A DNA stretch of 6,134 bases from Planctomycetota bacterium. GTDB lineage: Bacteria; Planctomycetota; SBBH01; JAHFOU01. Shown here in pieces: positions 4,988 through 6,134 of the stretch (the first letter of the stretch is position 1; each line of letters begins with the position of its first letter). The notes beneath the pieces are model-generated. The model saw only the letters and a list, made by a program, of their open reading frames with translations, ran no database searches and was not told the DNA's origin. The stretch covers positions 1 to 6,134 of the forward strand of contig JAHFOU010000150.1 of NCBI GenBank assembly GCA_023261525.1, given 5' to 3'. The position numbers and the translations under genes were made by a program.

Positions 4988-6134
4988 TCAGACCGCCAGC
5001 CGGACAGTCGTCACGCCCTGTCCGAAGCTCCGGAGCGTGCGCCCGAAGAAGAGCGGCAGCAGTCCCGTGTGGATCATGGCCGGCAACGCGACATCCCTCA
5101 GGGCCCGTTGCAGCGGCGTGAAGCCGAACAGGAAGCGCGGGGGCAGTTGCTGGAGGCCCTGGATGCGGGTGGTCTCCGGAAGCCGTTCCGCCTGGACCCG
5201 GCCCGCCGCGGCATCCAGGTCCCCCCCGGAGAGGGCCGCCGGCACTAGGTGATTGGCCGCCACCAGGGCGTCGCGGAGGGCCAGGTTGATCCCCTGTCCG
5301 CCCACCGGGGACATGGGATGCGCCGCGTCCCCCAGGAGCAGGAGCCCCGGGCGGGTCCAGCGCACCAGGACGTCGCAGACCACGTTCAGGAGGAAGGGAT
5401 GCTGGATGGATGCCCGGTTCAACCGCAGATGGTCCGCCAGGTCCGGGGAGACCTCGCCCGCCATCTCGGACAGCCAGCCGTCGATGCCCTGGCGCCGCAG
5501 CTCCCCGAAGGCGCCCTTCTGGATGACCCAGCCGACCTGGAGCTGATCTCCGTAGGTGGGGAAGGTCAGGGCGAAGTGCCCCCGGCCCAGGTAGACCCGG
5601 GCGGTGGGTTCCTCGGCGGCGGCCGTGGCCGGCAGCGGCAGCTTGACCCAGACGATGTCGAAGGATTGGGGCGTCCGGACCTCGTCCAGGCCCGAGCGGC
5701 GCCTGAGGAGGGATTCCCGGCCGTCGGTCCCGACCACCAGGTCCGCCGGGAGCTCCCGCCCGTCGAGGAGGCGGACGCCGGAAACCCGGCCGGACCGCTC
5801 CAGGAGCTCCGCGGCCACGGCCCCCCGCTCCAGGTGGAATGCGGGAAAGCGCCCGGCGGCCTCCGCCAGCATCTCCAGCAGGGCCGGCTGGGAGATGGCC
5901 CGGGGCCCGAAGCCGAAGTCCCCGGGCGGGATGCGGAAGAGGCGGTGGGCGCCCCGGAAGGCTTCCAGGGCCCGGACCCGCACCTGGGGCAGGGCCTCCA
6001 GCGCCTCGGAGAATCCCATCTGGGTCAGGGCATCGAGGCCGCTGGGCATGAGGATCTCGCCGCGGAACTCCCGCGCGAAGTCCGGATGGCGCTCGAGGAG
6101 GGTCACGGGGATCCCGCGCCGGGCCAGGAGGAAG
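4988..6134 (-). CDS. Class A FAD-dependent monooxygenase-like oxidoreductase (partial, 5' end outside window)
   Basis: The visible 381 residues belong to the PHBH-fold flavoprotein family (UbiH/COG0654 type), which uses NAD(P)H and FAD, often to hydroxylate aromatic or polyketide-like substrates. The reading frame stays open to the right edge as FLLARRGIPVTLLERH, the second strand of the FAD-binding Rossmann fold, so the true start and the GxGxxG motif lie a short way beyond the window; the GTG at 6106 is internal. The conserved FRGE (about 6064-6053) follows. ADLVVGTDGRESLLRR holds the DG motif (about 5746-5699), and LLLGDAAHPMSPVGGQGIN holds the GD motif (about 5338-5282). The C-terminal 90 residues resemble the usual helical end, and the length seems complete there. 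The substrate cannot be told. Its 3' end faces the island. Confidence 0.88.
   Translation of the reverse strand, partial: FLLARRGIPVTLLERHPDFAREFRGEILMPSGLDALTQMGFSEALEALPQVRVRALEAFRGAHRLFRIPPGDFGFGPRAISQPALLEMLAEAAGRFPAFHLERGAVAAELLERSGRVSGVRLLDGRELPADLVVGTDGRESLLRRRSGLDEVRTPQSFDIVWVKLPLPATAAAEEPTARVYLGRGHFALTFPTYGDQLQVGWVIQKGAFGELRRQGIDGWLSEMAGEVSPDLADHLRLNRASIQHPFLLNVVCDVLVRWTRPGLLLLGDAAHPMSPVGGQGINLALRDALVAANHLVPAALSGGDLDAAAGRVQAERLPETTRIQGLQQLPPRFLFGFTPLQRALRDVALPAMIHTGLLPLFFGRTLRSFGQGVTTVRLAV

Noticed and set aside
1..6134. CRISPR arrays, insertion sequences, riboswitches, replication origin
   Set aside because: No regularly spaced repeats, transposase motifs, terminal inverted repeats, conserved aptamer-like leaders or DnaA-box clusters were seen.

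Overview
The window is bacterial chromosomal DNA. It is GC-rich in its backbone (roughly 70 to 78% on lines I counted) and tightly packed, with 4-bp start/stop overlaps inside the left-hand operon. A tRNA with an encoded CCA and sigma-70-type promoters fit a high-GC, aerobic, amino-acid-degrading bacterium. Nothing is diagnostic of genus; a Holophaga/Geothrix-like acidobacterium or another high-GC soil lineage is only a guess.

Left region (1-3273, all minus strand): an operon for the central steps of leucine/isovalerate breakdown, read right to left. It encodes the methylcrotonyl-CoA carboxylase carboxyltransferase subunit (liuB-like), methylglutaconyl-CoA hydratase (liuC-like) and the biotin carboxylase subunit (liuD-like, cut by the left edge). 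The two carboxylase subunits convert 3-methylcrotonyl-CoA to 3-methylglutaconyl-CoA and the hydratase converts that to HMG-CoA. Isovaleryl-CoA dehydrogenase (liuA) and a LiuR regulator are not next to the cluster here.

Centre (3304-3441): a divergent intergenic region leads to a complete tRNA-Asp(GTC) on the plus strand. The tRNA has a near-consensus TTGACC-17-TATGAT promoter.

Right of the tRNA (about 3431-4941): a 1.5-kb insert that looks like a miniature tRNA-borne genomic island. The last 11 bases of the tRNA plus the two bases after it are repeated exactly at 4921-4933, and the match resumes after two mismatches (19 of 21 overall). Between the copies lie an orphan lipoprotein gene of clearly lower GC (335 of 600 bases, 56%, over 3601-4200) and, convergent to it, a type II toxin-antitoxin pair (HigB/RelE-like toxin, NadS/HigA-like antitoxin). 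A second direct repeat, GTTGTCAGGTGC, lies just inside each end. No integrase is encoded inside, so if this is an element it is non-autonomous or a remnant. The toxin-antitoxin promoter has both consensus boxes, carries a perfect 8-3-8 palindrome, and predicts a transcript starting on the G of the toxin's GTG codon.

Right edge (4988-6134, minus strand): the C-terminal majority of a class A FAD-dependent monooxygenase-like oxidoreductase, probably a neighbour of the tRNA before the insert arrived.
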